Below are positions 35,554 through 45,139 of a DNA stretch of 64,000 nucleotides, in pieces. The notes beneath the pieces are model-generated. The model worked only from the letters and a program-made list of their open reading frames with translations, had not been told where the DNA came from and did not search any database. Position 1 is the first letter of the stretch. Each line of letters opens with the position of its first letter. The stretch covers positions 10,755-74,754 of the forward strand of contig JAFAGN010000234.1 of NCBI GenBank assembly GCA_023422695.1, given 5' to 3'. The position numbers and the translations under genes are program-made. The DNA is from Pseudomonadota bacterium (GTDB lineage: Bacteria > Pseudomonadota > Alphaproteobacteria > Sphingomonadales > Sphingomonadaceae).

Positions 35554-36616
35554 CCCAGGGGTCCCGGGTCGTGCCACGCCCGACGTAAGAACCATTTACC
35601 CGATTCTGGAAGCGCTGCGCTTCCGCGCGGGGATTGTAGAATTGCATGTACCAGATGCGGACCTTGTCAAAGGGGCCATCGCCACGAACCATCATCGGAT
35701 GGATGCATGGACGCTTGTTCGCCCAGATTTCGAAGTCCTGCGCAAACGCCTTCACCCCCGCCTCGCTGTAACCCGCGGCGATCGCGATATCCTCGTCGGT
35801 CGGCGTGTCGGTGGGCGCTTTGACGAACAGGCCGTACCAGACCTTCACCACTCCGTCGTCCACTGGCGTGTGGGCGATAAGCATGTGCGAGGGGTAATCG
35901 CCTACCATCGCCGACTGCAGGATTGCAGGACCGGTATACCAGGTATCGTTGGTCATGCCCTCGTCGCCGCTGTTGAGCGTGCGGTGCCCCGCTTTCAGGA
36001 TCTGTTTGCAGACATGCGCGTCGAATTCATTCTCGAACAACTCCATGTCCTGGCTGCCATGGACCGGAACGAGGTGTCCCTTGTCGGCCATATTGTCCAC
36101 GATTTCCTGTGGGTGACTGTTGAGCGTACCGAGGAACTGGATATCCCAGTTGACCCAGCTCGGATCTTCCCACTGGGCAAATTCGGGCAGCGGATAATCC
36201 GCAGCGGCTCCCTCAGGATCGTACCAGATCCACAGACAGCCCGCACGCTCCACCACCGGCCAGCTCTTGAGGCAGGCCTTTTTGGGCGGCGGTGCGGGCG
36301 AGTAAGGAATCTCGTTACAGCGGCCGTCAGGGCCGAAGCGCCACGCATGATAAGGGCAGCGGATATTGTCGCCTTCCACTTGCGTGCCGTCGAGCACCAC
36401 ATATGAGGTGGTGTTGAGAGCAAGATGGGTGCCCATATGCGGGCAATAGGCTTCCATCAGAAAGACGCGGCCGCTTTCTCCGCGATAGAGGACGAGGTCC
36501 TCGCCGAAGTAGCGGACAGCCTCGGGCTTGGTCGTAGCATCTTCCGACTTGCCGACCATGAACCAGCCACGCGGAAAGGCGAATTCGCCGAGACGATAAT
36601 CCTTGCTGGTAGCCAT
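35540..36616 (-). CDS. Rieske non-heme iron oxygenase, alpha subunit (KshA/PobA-like)
   Basis: The 358-residue protein has a complete Rieske centre: C58-P-H60 and C87-P-Y-H90. The mononuclear iron motif N175-x2-D178-x2-H181-x4-H186 lies in DNMADKGHLVPVH. Proteins of this size without a beta subunit resemble 3-ketosteroid 9-alpha-hydroxylase or O-demethylase oxygenases. It would hydroxylate a ring or remove a methyl group and needs a reductase; a ferredoxin-reductase-like gene lies at 62.9 kb. A perfect dyad element lies 108 bases upstream. Confidence 0.9.
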   Translation of the reverse strand: MATSKDYRLGEFAFPRGWFMVGKSEDATTKPEAVRYFGEDLVLYRGESGRVFLMEAYCPHMGTHLALNTTSYVVLDGTQVEGDNIRCPYHAWRFGPDGRCNEIPYSPAPPPKKACLKSWPVVERAGCLWIWYDPEGAAADYPLPEFAQWEDPSWVNWDIQFLGTLNSHPQEIVDNMADKGHLVPVHGSQDMELFENEFDAHVCKQILKAGHRTLNSGDEGMTNDTWYTGPAILQSAMVGDYPSHMLIAHTPVDDGVVKVWYGLFVKAPTDTPTDEDIAIAAGYSEAGVKAFAQDFEIWANKRPCIHPMMVRGDGPFDKVRIWYMQFYNPRAEAQRFQNRVNGSYVGRGTTRDPWDDAA

Positions 36617-36724
36617 ATGCCATCCTCACCTGCGAATCCTGTTTCGTGCAGGCTAGCATAAAGCGTAGAATTGGCAAGCGTCTATCGCGATTTGAGCAAT
36701 GACACGACTAATATTACACCAAAA

Positions 36725-36754
36725 TGCGTAATCCAGGGACCAAAGTCTTACGCA
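36725..36754. promoter_or_regulatory. 30-bp dyad element, site 3 (Rieske-TetR unit)
   Basis: TGCGTAA-N16-TTACGCA, both half-sites perfect. It sits 108 bases before the Rieske start, with one half-site over the stop codon of the upstream Lrp/AsnC gene. Confidence 0.68.
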
Positions 36755-37239
36755 TGACAAGTTTGGGAGGGCCGGTTGCGGGTGATCCGGACGATCCGGC
36801 TGTTATATTTCAGCGTCTTCACCGCGACCGATGTTTCAACATGGTGAACGCCCTTCAGCGCGAGGATTTGGTCGGAAGCCACCGCATGGAGTTCCGCAAG
36901 CTCGTCGAACAGGCAGATCGCGAGAATATTGAACCGGCCCATGGTGATGAGCACGCTGGTTACCGCGGGGATCTCGGAAATGGCCGAAGCGATATTCCGC
37001 AGCTTGCCGGTGTCGGCCTGGACGCCGATAAAGGCCAGCTTGTTCGCCGATTCAAGATCGAAGCTGGTGATCGCAGTGAAGGACATGAGACCTTCCTGCT
37101 GCAGCCGTTTGATGCGGCCGCGCACCGTTCCTTCGGTCACGTTGAGCGCAAGGGCGATCTTGCGGTTGGACATTCGCGCATCATGCGAGAGCATCTCGAT
37201 TAGCTGACGATCCATGTCGTCGAGGGGGCTGTCGGCCAT
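36748..37239 (-). CDS. Lrp/AsnC-family transcriptional regulator (first of a pair)
   Basis: The protein has 163 residues. The AsnC helix-turn-helix occupies about residues 8-55 (LDDMDRQLIEMLSHDARMSNRKIA, VTEGTVRGRIKRL), followed by an Lrp-type ligand/oligomer domain with SVLITMGRFNILAICLFD. The start overlaps the stop of the next Lrp/AsnC gene by one base, so the two are made together and may form mixed octamers. Lrp proteins bind repeated half-sites over long DNA, which could suit the dyads near these operons. Confidence 0.88.
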   Translation of the reverse strand: MADSPLDDMDRQLIEMLSHDARMSNRKIALALNVTEGTVRGRIKRLQQEGLMSFTAITSFDLESANKLAFIGVQADTGKLRNIASAISEIPAVTSVLITMGRFNILAICLFDELAELHAVASDQILALKGVHHVETSVAVKTLKYNSRIVRITRNRPSQTCHA

Positions 37240-37715
37240 CAGTCTTCTCGTGCCTCGATGGGGGCCACGTCGAACTGATATTTGACGATATCGACGGTAA
37301 TGGCAGGTATCATCGACCTTATCCCCTTGATCTTGCCGAACTTGTTCAACAGCAGGTCGGGCAGCTGATCGATCGACTGAAGGACCACGAGGAGATCGAT
37401 ATCATAGCGTCCGGTGGTCAGATGGGCCGCGAAGACCTCGGGCAGTTCCGCGAGCTCCTCCGCCACGTCGGTGGCCGGACGGTTATCGACCTCGATCGCT
37501 ACCTCGAGCAGTACGTTAAAACCATGGGCTCGGAAGTCCGACACGGCCACGACCCGAAGCTTGTTCGCGGCCTCCATTCGCCGGATGCGGCTCGATACCG
37601 TCGCCGCCGTCAGATCGAGCCCTTCGGCGATCTGCTGGTTCGTGGCTCGCCCGTTGCGCCGCAGCTCGGCGATGATCGCACGATCGATATCATCGATCTC
37701 AAAACCGTTTTTCAT
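37239..37715 (-). CDS. Lrp/AsnC-family transcriptional regulator (second of a pair)
   Basis: With the start at MKNGFEIDDIDRAII the protein has 158 residues; longer in-frame starts exist but no ribosome site decides. The helix-turn-helix reads NGRATNQQIAEGLDLTAATV, and the ligand domain contains AAHLTTGRYDIDLLVVLQS. It is clearly diverged from the overlapping partner, so this is not a recent duplication. It follows the MFS transporter gene by about 160 bases on the same strand. Confidence 0.85.
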   Translation of the reverse strand: MKNGFEIDDIDRAIIAELRRNGRATNQQIAEGLDLTAATVSSRIRRMEAANKLRVVAVSDFRAHGFNVLLEVAIEVDNRPATDVAEELAELPEVFAAHLTTGRYDIDLLVVLQSIDQLPDLLLNKFGKIKGIRSMIPAITVDIVKYQFDVAPIEARED

Positions 37716-37878
37716 GGAAGGACTTCTATGTTTTTTCACAGTCCAGTCCAGCCTTTCATCATGGCCGCCGCAGCACGACCCCATTTATTGCGCCAGCGCG
37801 CAGCAGGCAACGGCCTGAAGTCTCGCCCCTCAACGGTCGGCAGTGTCATGGGCCACCGGGTTGCTCCGTGCGATCTCG

Positions 37879-39162
37879 TCAACGTTCCGCTCCGGCGGGT
37901 TCTGCGAGCCGCTGGCGATCCGCCTCGAGGTGTGAGGCTGCGATCCAGGCGAGCAGGGCCCCCACAATACCGGTGGGAATGATGATCGTGAGAGCCCAGC
38001 GCAGCGAGAGATCAGCGTCGCCGAAATACTGGCTGAGAGCCCCGGTGAGCCAAGGTCCCACGACGAAGCCGAGGAAGGTCGTGACCATGATGAACAGCGC
38101 GGTTCCCGTGGCGCGGAAGCGATCCGGCAGCAGATACTGAAGCGAAGCCATCACGCCGATCGCCCAGCCGCCGCCGAGGAGACCTGACGGGATGGCGAAG
38201 AGCTTAGCGTAGACAATATCGTCGCTCCAAGTCACAAGCATGATGCAAACCGAAGCCGCAAAGAGCGCACCCGCTGCCATCAGCAGCGGGCGATGCAGGC
38301 CACCGCGCGCCGCGCGGTCGGCAAAAGCTCCAAAGAGGAGCGTGCCGCAAAGGCCGGCGATCCCGAAATAAAGACCGAACGTGCTGCTCGCTTCCGAAAG
38401 CGGCAAACCATAGAGCCGTGTAAAGAGCGTAGGACCCCAGAAGCCGAAGCTTACGCCTGAAAGCGTGCCGAGTCCCATACCGAGCATCATCAGCGTGAAG
38501 GCGGTGGTTCGCGCAAGCCGGCGTGTCAGGGGCAGCAGCGGCACCTGGGTCTTTGTGGTGACCTGCTGGCGGGCGGGCTCGCGCACGACGAACCACGCTA
38601 CAACGGAGAGCAGAATACCCGGCACCGCCATCACGAAGAAAGCCATGCGCCAGTCATGCGCTTCTGCGATACGCGGACCCACTGCATAGCCGGTGATCTG
38701 TCCGAAATAGACCGCTAACCCGAGGATCGCAAAAGCAAAACCCCGCTTTTCGGGTCGGAAATAATCGGCGAGAATCGAATAGGCTGGGGCGACGAAAGCT
38801 GCTTCGCCAATGCCAACGCCGACGCGCGCGAGTGCAAGTGTCCAAGGGCCGGTGGCAAGTCCCGACAAGCCGGTAAAAAGACTCCAGACAAGACATCCGG
38901 CGCAAATGATCGCAATGCGCGAGGATCGATCGGCAAGTCGGGCGACCGGAATGCCAATCGTGGTGTAGAGCACCGCGAATGCAGGTCCCATCAGCAACCC
39001 CATGAACTGATCGCCTACGCCGAACTCTGCCTTGATCGGATCCACCAATCCCGAGATCAGGTATCGATCGGCATAGTTGAAAATATAGATCAAAAGGAAG
39101 ACGAAGAGCACCGTCCAGGGGTTGGATCGTCGCATGTCGCTCGTGGATGCCACCGTGGCCAT
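37879..39162 (-). CDS. MFS transporter
   Basis: The 427-residue protein has twelve likely membrane segments and the MFS loop 2-3 motif GIPVARLADRSSRI. The N-terminal NPWTVLFVFLLIYIFNYADR is typical of the spinster/ACS-like MFS group common in sphingomonad degradation clusters. It would carry an organic acid or aromatic compound over the inner membrane, complementing the TonB receptors. It is probably the last structural gene of the long operon that starts at 48.3 kb. Confidence 0.88.
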   Translation of the reverse strand: MATVASTSDMRRSNPWTVLFVFLLIYIFNYADRYLISGLVDPIKAEFGVGDQFMGLLMGPAFAVLYTTIGIPVARLADRSSRIAIICAGCLVWSLFTGLSGLATGPWTLALARVGVGIGEAAFVAPAYSILADYFRPEKRGFAFAILGLAVYFGQITGYAVGPRIAEAHDWRMAFFVMAVPGILLSVVAWFVVREPARQQVTTKTQVPLLPLTRRLARTTAFTLMMLGMGLGTLSGVSFGFWGPTLFTRLYGLPLSEASSTFGLYFGIAGLCGTLLFGAFADRAARGGLHRPLLMAAGALFAASVCIMLVTWSDDIVYAKLFAIPSGLLGGGWAIGVMASLQYLLPDRFRATGTALFIMVTTFLGFVVGPWLTGALSQYFGDADLSLRWALTIIIPTGIVGALLAWIAASHLEADRQRLAEPAGAER

Positions 39163-39230
39163 TGTGTCTCATCCTTCCGGTATAACGTCCTGCCGACATG
39201 GGGGCGGCGGCAGTCATCGCCCACGGCGCG

Positions 39231-39989
39231 TCAGTCGCGCATTTGCGTGCCGCCGTTGACGTGCCAGACTTGGCCGTTGACATAGCCGCCGTCGTCCGAG
39301 GCGAGAAACGCTACGGCGCCCGCAATGTCGGCGGGAAGACCGAGACGTGCCGAGGGGGTCCGCTTCCGGTGGCTGTCGACCTGCTCGTCGGTCAGATGCT
39401 GCGCCACGGCTTCGGTCATGATGAGGCCCGGGCAAATGACGTTCGCCCGCACGCCATCCTTGCCCCATTTGCTCGCGACATGACGCGCGAGGGCGTGAAT
39501 GCCGTTTTTCGTCATCGGATAGGCGACCTGCCAGGGCGACGCGCCCGAGGCTGCACCGCTGCTCGTGTAGATCATCGCGCCGCCGCCTCGCTCCACGATC
39601 GCCGGCAGCGCCGCCTGGGTCGCGAGCAAATGGCTCTTGAGGTTGATGTCGACCGATCGCTCGAACACGTCCATAGGGCAGTTCAGCGCGTCGATGTCGC
39701 CTTCGGTGCCGCCTGCCAGATTGGAATGAAAGAAGTCGAGACCGCCGAAGCGGGTTAGCGCGGCGTCCACGATTGCCTGCTGCGAAGCCGCGCTGGTTCC
39801 GTCGAGATGGATGCCAATAGCGGTACCGCCCTTGTCGGAGATCACTCGCGCACATTCCTCCGCCCAGGCCTCGTTGATATCGCCCACCACAACGGATGCG
39901 CCTTCCTCGGCTAAGCGCATCGCGGTCGCCGCCCCGATGCCGCGCCCGCCGCCTGCCACGACGCCTACCTTGCCCTGCAATCCACGCAT
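39231..39989 (-). CDS. Short-chain dehydrogenase/reductase
   Basis: This 252-residue classical SDR has GGGRGIG at about residues 13-19, a serine in YTSSGAASG, the catalytic YPMTK, and ends with NGQVWHVNGGTQM. The first motif of the NNAG site reads SNLAGG, a variant. It lies 68 bases before the MFS gene and 44 bases after the MBL hydrolase gene in the same operon, and would oxidise or reduce a hydroxyl/keto group of the shared substrate. Confidence 0.86.
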   Translation of the reverse strand: MRGLQGKVGVVAGGGRGIGAATAMRLAEEGASVVVGDINEAWAEECARVISDKGGTAIGIHLDGTSAASQQAIVDAALTRFGGLDFFHSNLAGGTEGDIDALNCPMDVFERSVDINLKSHLLATQAALPAIVERGGGAMIYTSSGAASGASPWQVAYPMTKNGIHALARHVASKWGKDGVRANVICPGLIMTEAVAQHLTDEQVDSHRKRTPSARLGLPADIAGAVAFLASDDGGYVNGQVWHVNGGTQMRD

Positions 39990-40033
39990 CTTCCTAAATC
40001 CTCGTCTGATCCGAACTGACTCGCGGCCGCAGG

Positions 40034-41572
40034 CTATTTGGAATCTATTCTGCCCTTAAGCCGCTCAAGCTCGGCGCGCGCCTGCGCCGCGGCCGAAAGA
40101 TAGGTGATGCCTTCCTGGAGCGGCGTATCGGGGTTGCCGATGCGCGCCATATAGACATCGATGAAGAGACGCTTTGCAGCGGCATTTTCGGGTGCCCCGT
40201 AATAAGCCCAGTCTGCGAGCCGTGCGGCCAGCATCGGCTGCTCGGGCAGCAGATTTCGGGCACGGCGGTCGAGCGCCTCCACCCCGCCCGCGAGCGCCAC
40301 CGCCTCGCGGGCTTCCACCTCGAATGCAAGCGGCGCGAAATGCGAGGGAATGTCGTCCCACCAGCCGGTCCAGCGTTTCATCACCATCCGCGCGATGTCG
40401 GCGGGGCGATTATACTGAGGATCGAGCAGCGGATTCTTCGCGAATCTGTCGGGCCAGTCGATCGATGCGGCGATCTGATCCTTGCGCAGGCCGAGATTAA
40501 GACCCTCGATCGCCTGCTGCTCGACATATTCAAGCGCGTCGGCGGTTCCGTCGAGTGCCTCGCGGATCGCGCCATTGCCTTTGATCGAAGCGCCATGCAT
40601 CGGCAACAGCAGTTCGGGCGAGCGGCTCGTCATGTCGCGAAAGGCGGCAATCCACTCCTCGACATAGCGCTGCTGACGCTTGCCGTTCCCGGCATTGGGC
40701 AGAAAACCCTGATAATAGTCCCCGGTCGCAAGCGCCTTGCGCTCGGGCAGCCAGACATAATGCTGGCCTTCCGTTTCGCCGGGGGCATGAATGAAAACGA
40801 ATTTCTCGCCCCCGATCATTTTTTCCAGGCGGTCGCGGAAGGTTATCGTCGGCACCGCGAGGTCGCTCGCGCGTAGCGGCTGCACGGCGAGGGCCTGATT
40901 GTTATATTTGGCAATCGAGCCGCGCAGGCGAATATCCGATGCCACCTCATCCAGATAGGCCTCGGTCGTGATGACGTCGGTCTTCGGCCATTTCTCGAGG
41001 AGCGCGTAGGCGCCGTAAGCATGATCGACATGGCTGTGCGAGACCGCGATCGCAAGTAACGGTTTAGGCGACAGGGTGGGAATGAGGTCGCGCAGCACCG
41101 GTCCGATCGCGGCATAACCGCTGTCGAGCAGCACCAAGCCACGCGGCGTCTCCACGAGGGTGACGTTCACATAGGGAAAGCGGATGTGCCAGAGGCCGCG
41201 GCCCTTCGTCCCATAGTTGACGACGGTCATCTTGGCGCGCGCTTCGGCTACGAGTTCTGGCGCACGGTCTTGCATCCGTCCGGCAATCATCGGCGACGAG
41301 GGACCCCCGAAACCATCGTTGCGCATCAGCGTGCGAAAGACGGCCGGATATTCGGCCACGAGCAATTTGCGGCCGGCCGCCCCCATGGTTTCACGCTCGG
41401 CGGCCGATGCGGAGACCCTGGCGTCGGCCGCAGCATCGCGCACTTCCATCTGCGGCGCGGGAGCCGGTCCTGCCTCGCCATGGGCTCCGGCGGGGCCGCC
41501 TGCCGCAAGCAGCAGAAGACAGGCCGAGAGGCGCGGCAGCATTCGCGGGCGTTCTTGGCGCCTATCGGTCAT
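40034..41572 (-). CDS. Exported metallo-beta-lactamase-fold hydrolase, alkylsulfatase-like
   Basis: The start at 41572 overlaps the amidase stop (ATGA); 512 residues with a signal peptide (LPRLSACLLLLAAGGPAGA). The metal motif SHSHVDH (H179, H181, D183, H184) is intact. The C-terminal part after about residue 330 resembles the dimerisation domain of SdsA1-type alkylsulfatases (GWWDDIPSHFAPLAFEVEAR, RLADWAYYGAPENAAAKRL). It may cleave sulfate esters or other esters in the periplasm. Coupling to an exported amidase suggests both trim the same conjugated substrate. Confidence 0.82.
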   Translation of the reverse strand: MTDRRQERPRMLPRLSACLLLLAAGGPAGAHGEAGPAPAPQMEVRDAAADARVSASAAERETMGAAGRKLLVAEYPAVFRTLMRNDGFGGPSSPMIAGRMQDRAPELVAEARAKMTVVNYGTKGRGLWHIRFPYVNVTLVETPRGLVLLDSGYAAIGPVLRDLIPTLSPKPLLAIAVSHSHVDHAYGAYALLEKWPKTDVITTEAYLDEVASDIRLRGSIAKYNNQALAVQPLRASDLAVPTITFRDRLEKMIGGEKFVFIHAPGETEGQHYVWLPERKALATGDYYQGFLPNAGNGKRQQRYVEEWIAAFRDMTSRSPELLLPMHGASIKGNGAIREALDGTADALEYVEQQAIEGLNLGLRKDQIAASIDWPDRFAKNPLLDPQYNRPADIARMVMKRWTGWWDDIPSHFAPLAFEVEAREAVALAGGVEALDRRARNLLPEQPMLAARLADWAYYGAPENAAAKRLFIDVYMARIGNPDTPLQEGITYLSAAAQARAELERLKGRIDSK

Positions 41573-43122
41573 AGGACGGGCCGCCTGTCGAACCAGGGAA
41601 CCGCGCGCTCGATCTGACCGGCCAGCCGCAGCAGGGTCGCCTCGTCGCCATAGCGGCCAGTCACCATCACGCCGATCGGAAGGCCATCCTTGGACATCGC
41701 AAGCGGGAGCGACATGCTTGGCTGGCCCGTCGCGTTCGACACGCCAGTCCAGGGCGTATAGGCTGCAGCCTCGGCACCCCATTTGTCGAAGTCCGCTGGC
41801 ATTAGCCCGAGGCGTCCCAGCGGAAGGGGCGGCGAGGCTGTGGTCGGCGAAAGAATGACGTCATATCGCGTCATGAAATTGCCGAGCGTGATGGCAGTTT
41901 CCTGGAACAAATTGTTAGCGCGAGCGACGTCAACCGCCTTGAACTGCTTGCTGTACTGAAGGAAAACCAGCGTCACCTTTTCAAGCACGTCAGGACCTGG
42001 CGTGATGCCCGTGAGCTTCGCGCGGTCCTCGATATCAGCAGCAAGCGCGCTTGAGAGCGTTGCAAAATTGGCCATGCCCATCCCGGCGGGATCGATCTTC
42101 GGCGCTGCCTCCTCGACATGATGGCCGAGCGTTTCAAACAATTTGGCCGCATTGCGTGCGGCCGCTATGCATTCGGGGTCAACGGGCGACCCCGTCGGCG
42201 TCTCGAGCATCAACGCCACGCGAAGCCGGCCAGGCGCTTTCGTCACCTGCGAAAGGAAGCTTCCCTCGGGGGCGGGCGCGCCGTAGCGCGATCCAACTTC
42301 GATTCCGTGGGTCGCATCAAGCATGGCAGCGGAATCGCGCACCGTGCGGCTAATCGCATGATGGGTAGAAAGTCCGCCCCACCCCTCAGTCCTCTTCGGA
42401 CCCATCGGGATGCGTCCGCGGCTTGGTTTGAGCCCGAAGAGGCCGCAGCAGGCGGCCGGAATGCGGATTGATCCGCCGCCGTCCGAGGCATGCGCCATCG
42501 GCACGACCCCCGCGGCGATCGCAGCGGCGGAGCCGCCGCTCGATCCGCCGGCAATGCGTTCTGGGTTCCAGGGATTGCGCGTCGCCCCATAGGCCACCGA
42601 CTCGGTGGTACCGGTGAGCCCGAACTCGGGCGTGGTGGTCTTGCCGAAAATGACAAAGCCCGCTGCCTGGTGGCGCTTGACGAGCTCGGACGTGAAGTCG
42701 GGGCGATAGTCGGCGTAGAAGCGACTACCCTGGCCCGACCGCTCGCCGGCGATATGCGTGTTGAGATCCTTCACGAGCAGGGGCACGCCCCGGAACGGGC
42801 CTTCCGGCAGCCCGGCAGCAATCGCCTGGCGGCCGTGATCGTAAAGCTTCTGTGCCATGAAGTTGAAGCGCGCATTGTCTTCCTCGGCGCGAACGATCGC
42901 GGCCTCGAGTAGTTCGCCGGGCGTCACCGCCCTGTCGCGAACGAGTTTGGCAAGACCGAGCGCGTCGTGCTGGTCCAGAATATTGCCCTTGTCGCTTCCC
43001 ATAATGGCTTTCCTCGCCTGTGCAGTCTGCGGCAGAGTCAAGGCAGCGGCCGCTGCCGCGCCTGCCAGCATCGTCCGGCGCGTGACGGCTCCGGCGCTCG
43101 CCGTGTCGATCTTCTTTTCCAT
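41569..43122 (-). CDS. Tat-exported amidase (amidase signature family)
   Basis: The ATG at 43122 has GGAGG 9 bases upstream; 517 residues. A twin-arginine signal ([18 protein letters not shown]15-R16) precedes the mature enzyme. The Ser-cisSer-Lys triad is complete: K118 in LLVKDLN, S194 in GGSSGGSA, S218 in [10 protein letters not shown]. It hydrolyses an amide bond in the periplasm, for example freeing a carboxylic acid that the operon's CoA ligases can activate. It overlaps the following hydrolase gene by 4 bases. Confidence 0.9.
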   Translation of the reverse strand: MEKKIDTASAGAVTRRTMLAGAAAAAALTLPQTAQARKAIMGSDKGNILDQHDALGLAKLVRDRAVTPGELLEAAIVRAEEDNARFNFMAQKLYDHGRQAIAAGLPEGPFRGVPLLVKDLNTHIAGERSGQGSRFYADYRPDFTSELVKRHQAAGFVIFGKTTTPEFGLTGTTESVAYGATRNPWNPERIAGGSSGGSAAAIAAGVVPMAHASDGGGSIRIPAACCGLFGLKPSRGRIPMGPKRTEGWGGLSTHHAISRTVRDSAAMLDATHGIEVGSRYGAPAPEGSFLSQVTKAPGRLRVALMLETPTGSPVDPECIAAARNAAKLFETLGHHVEEAAPKIDPAGMGMANFATLSSALAADIEDRAKLTGITPGPDVLEKVTLVFLQYSKQFKAVDVARANNLFQETAITLGNFMTRYDVILSPTTASPPLPLGRLGLMPADFDKWGAEAAAYTPWTGVSNATGQPSMSLPLAMSKDGLPIGVMVTGRYGDEATLLRLAGQIERAVPWFDRRPVL

Positions 43123-43151
43123 ATCGCTCAACCTCCGGTGATGGTGCGGGC

Positions 43152-44264
43152 TCAGCCTTGGGCAACGAGCTTCGGAGCCACCGGAGCATCATCCTTCACA
43201 TAATAGCGCGAGTAGAACTGGCGGAAGCGCGGGATCGGCCCGTCGCCATCGCAAATGATCGGATTGGGTTCGTAGCGCATGCGGTCCCAGACGACCTTGT
43301 CCTGGTCCATCTGCTTGTTGACGTCGGCAATGATTGCGCGCGCGACGCCGGCACCCGGGCCATCCTTTTGGGCTTTCGGCTGGGTGTAGAGATAGCGGAC
43401 GCTCAGCCGGTCTTTCTCCACCGGGACGATACACGCGATCAGCAGCGTTTCGCAGATGCCGGTAAACCGCACCCAATTCTGACCCGGACCCTGCGACGCC
43501 GTGGTGATCTCCCCGTCGATCTCGCCGCGCGGGGTTCCCATCTTGGCCTTCAGGACGCTGCTGCGGTCATAGCCTTCACCCCAGAACAGCTCGCCGCTCG
43601 GATAGCTCGCCGTTCCGTGGATATATTTGAAATGCGCGAAATCGACGCCATTCTCGGCCATGTTCTGGATGCTGCCAAAGATCGTCCATTCGAAGATCTG
43701 GAAATCGCTCCACGCCGGGTCCGTCGCCTCGGGATTTTCCACCACCTCGAAGAGCGGAGCCGCGTCCTGCGGATGATACCACATCCAGATGATCCGGTTG
43801 ACTTCGCGGATATGCCATGTGCGCGTACATTTGCGCTTGACCTGCGGCGGGATGATCTTGGCGTAGGGAATTTCCTTCACGACGCCCTCATCGCCGTCGT
43901 AGCGCCAGCTGTGGAAGGGACATTCGAGCAGATTGCCGCTGACCTTGCCGCCATGTCCCATGTGCGCGCCGAGATGCCGGCAATAGGCATCGACCATTCG
44001 CACGGTGCCGTCCTCGCCGCGCCAGATGGCAAGCTCGGTGGAAAAATAACGGAGCGGCTTGACTTCGCCCACGGCGAGTTCGCTCGCAAGCATCACCGGA
44101 TACCAGCCGAGGGGATAGGGCGTGTCGAGGTTGCGCTCCTCGATCGTGGCGCGATTAGCGACCTCGGCGAGGCGCCAAGCCACCAGTTCTTCCTTCGACA
44201 TATTTTCCAGAACCCGCCAGACTGCGACGGGAGCGGTGCGGGCGTCTGTGGCATTGTCGGTCAT
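43152..44264 (-). CDS. Rieske non-heme iron oxygenase, alpha subunit (second)
   Basis: The product starting at MTDNATDART has 370 residues. Rieske ligands are C95-x-H97 (AYCRHLGAH) and C115-x2-H118 (ECPFHSW). The mononuclear iron site is N205, D208, H211 and H216 in ENGVDFAHFKYIHG. It is of the single-subunit-type KshA-like group, distinct from the other Rieske protein in the window. It follows the amidohydrolase-like gene by two bases and would hydroxylate the substrate after uptake and deconjugation. Confidence 0.9.
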   Translation of the reverse strand: MTDNATDARTAPVAVWRVLENMSKEELVAWRLAEVANRATIEERNLDTPYPLGWYPVMLASELAVGEVKPLRYFSTELAIWRGEDGTVRMVDAYCRHLGAHMGHGGKVSGNLLECPFHSWRYDGDEGVVKEIPYAKIIPPQVKRKCTRTWHIREVNRIIWMWYHPQDAAPLFEVVENPEATDPAWSDFQIFEWTIFGSIQNMAENGVDFAHFKYIHGTASYPSGELFWGEGYDRSSVLKAKMGTPRGEIDGEITTASQGPGQNWVRFTGICETLLIACIVPVEKDRLSVRYLYTQPKAQKDGPGAGVARAIIADVNKQMDQDKVVWDRMRYEPNPIICDGDGPIPRFRQFYSRYYVKDDAPVAPKLVAQG

Positions 44265-44266
44265 GT

Positions 44267-45139
44267 TCAGCCTCCTAATCCGAATACTTTGATCGCGTTC
44301 TCGCGCAGGAATTTCGGCCATACCTCGTCCTTGAAAGGCACGTTCGGCATGTCGCCGAAGATGCGGTCGAGGCTCAGACCCATTGGGAAATATCCCGCAT
44401 AAATGATCTTTTCCGCGCCCCGGCTGTTCGCATAGTCGATGATCGCCTTGGGGTAGTGCTTGGGCGCAAAAGCGCTGGTGGAATAATAGAGATTCGGCCA
44501 TTTCAGCATCAGTTTGACGGCCAGTGCCTCCCAGGGCTCGGCGCCGTGACGCATGACGATCTTGAGATCGGGGAAGAACCAGCAGACCTCATCGAGATGC
44601 TCGACCTTCTGGGTTTCCATCGGGATCCGCGGGCCGGGGATACCCGCGTTGATGCACACGGGAAGACCAAGCTCGGCGGCGCAGGCGTAAAGCGGGAACA
44701 TATATTTGTGGTTAATCGCCACCTGCGGGAGCGTCCCCGCAGGAAAGACGCTGATCGCCGAAAGACCGACCTCGGCATGAAGTCGCTTGATACGGCGCAC
44801 TTCCTCCATGCCTTTGTTGGGATCGCAGGGCAGGTCGAAGAAGAAGCGGTCGCCGAACATTTCCTTGGCGCGCCGCGAGGTGGCATTATCGTTCCAGCCC
44901 ACCAGCGCCCGCTCGATATTGAAGCGGTCCATCTGGTCGACGGTCCATTTCACGAAATCGTCGACGGCGCCCGATTCGGGGATGTCCTTGAACATATATT
45001 GCGCGGGCATCGAGAATTGCTGGCGCGATTCCGCGTCCTTGATGAGCGGCTTGAAGCTCTCGAACCAATCGGAACGGTTCTCCGTTTCGGGAATCCCGAG
45101 CATGCAGTCGATGATGCCGATATCCTTGGGCATTGCCAT
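44267..45139 (-). CDS. Amidohydrolase-2-family protein lacking the N-terminal HxH
   Basis: The 290-residue protein starts at MAMPKD, overlapping the ligase stop by one base. The later segments, with MRHGAEPWEALAVKLM and IIYAGYFPMGLSLDR, match the amidohydrolase-related TIM barrels that include decarboxylases and hydratases of aromatic acids. The expected N-terminal HxH metal motif is absent: the first strand reads IIDCMLGIP. The metal site is therefore incomplete or differently built. Its step may be C-C bond hydrolysis or decarboxylation; unproven. Confidence 0.8.
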   Translation of the reverse strand: MAMPKDIGIIDCMLGIPETENRSDWFESFKPLIKDAESRQQFSMPAQYMFKDIPESGAVDDFVKWTVDQMDRFNIERALVGWNDNATSRRAKEMFGDRFFFDLPCDPNKGMEEVRRIKRLHAEVGLSAISVFPAGTLPQVAINHKYMFPLYACAAELGLPVCINAGIPGPRIPMETQKVEHLDEVCWFFPDLKIVMRHGAEPWEALAVKLMLKWPNLYYSTSAFAPKHYPKAIIDYANSRGAEKIIYAGYFPMGLSLDRIFGDMPNVPFKDEVWPKFLRENAIKVFGLGG

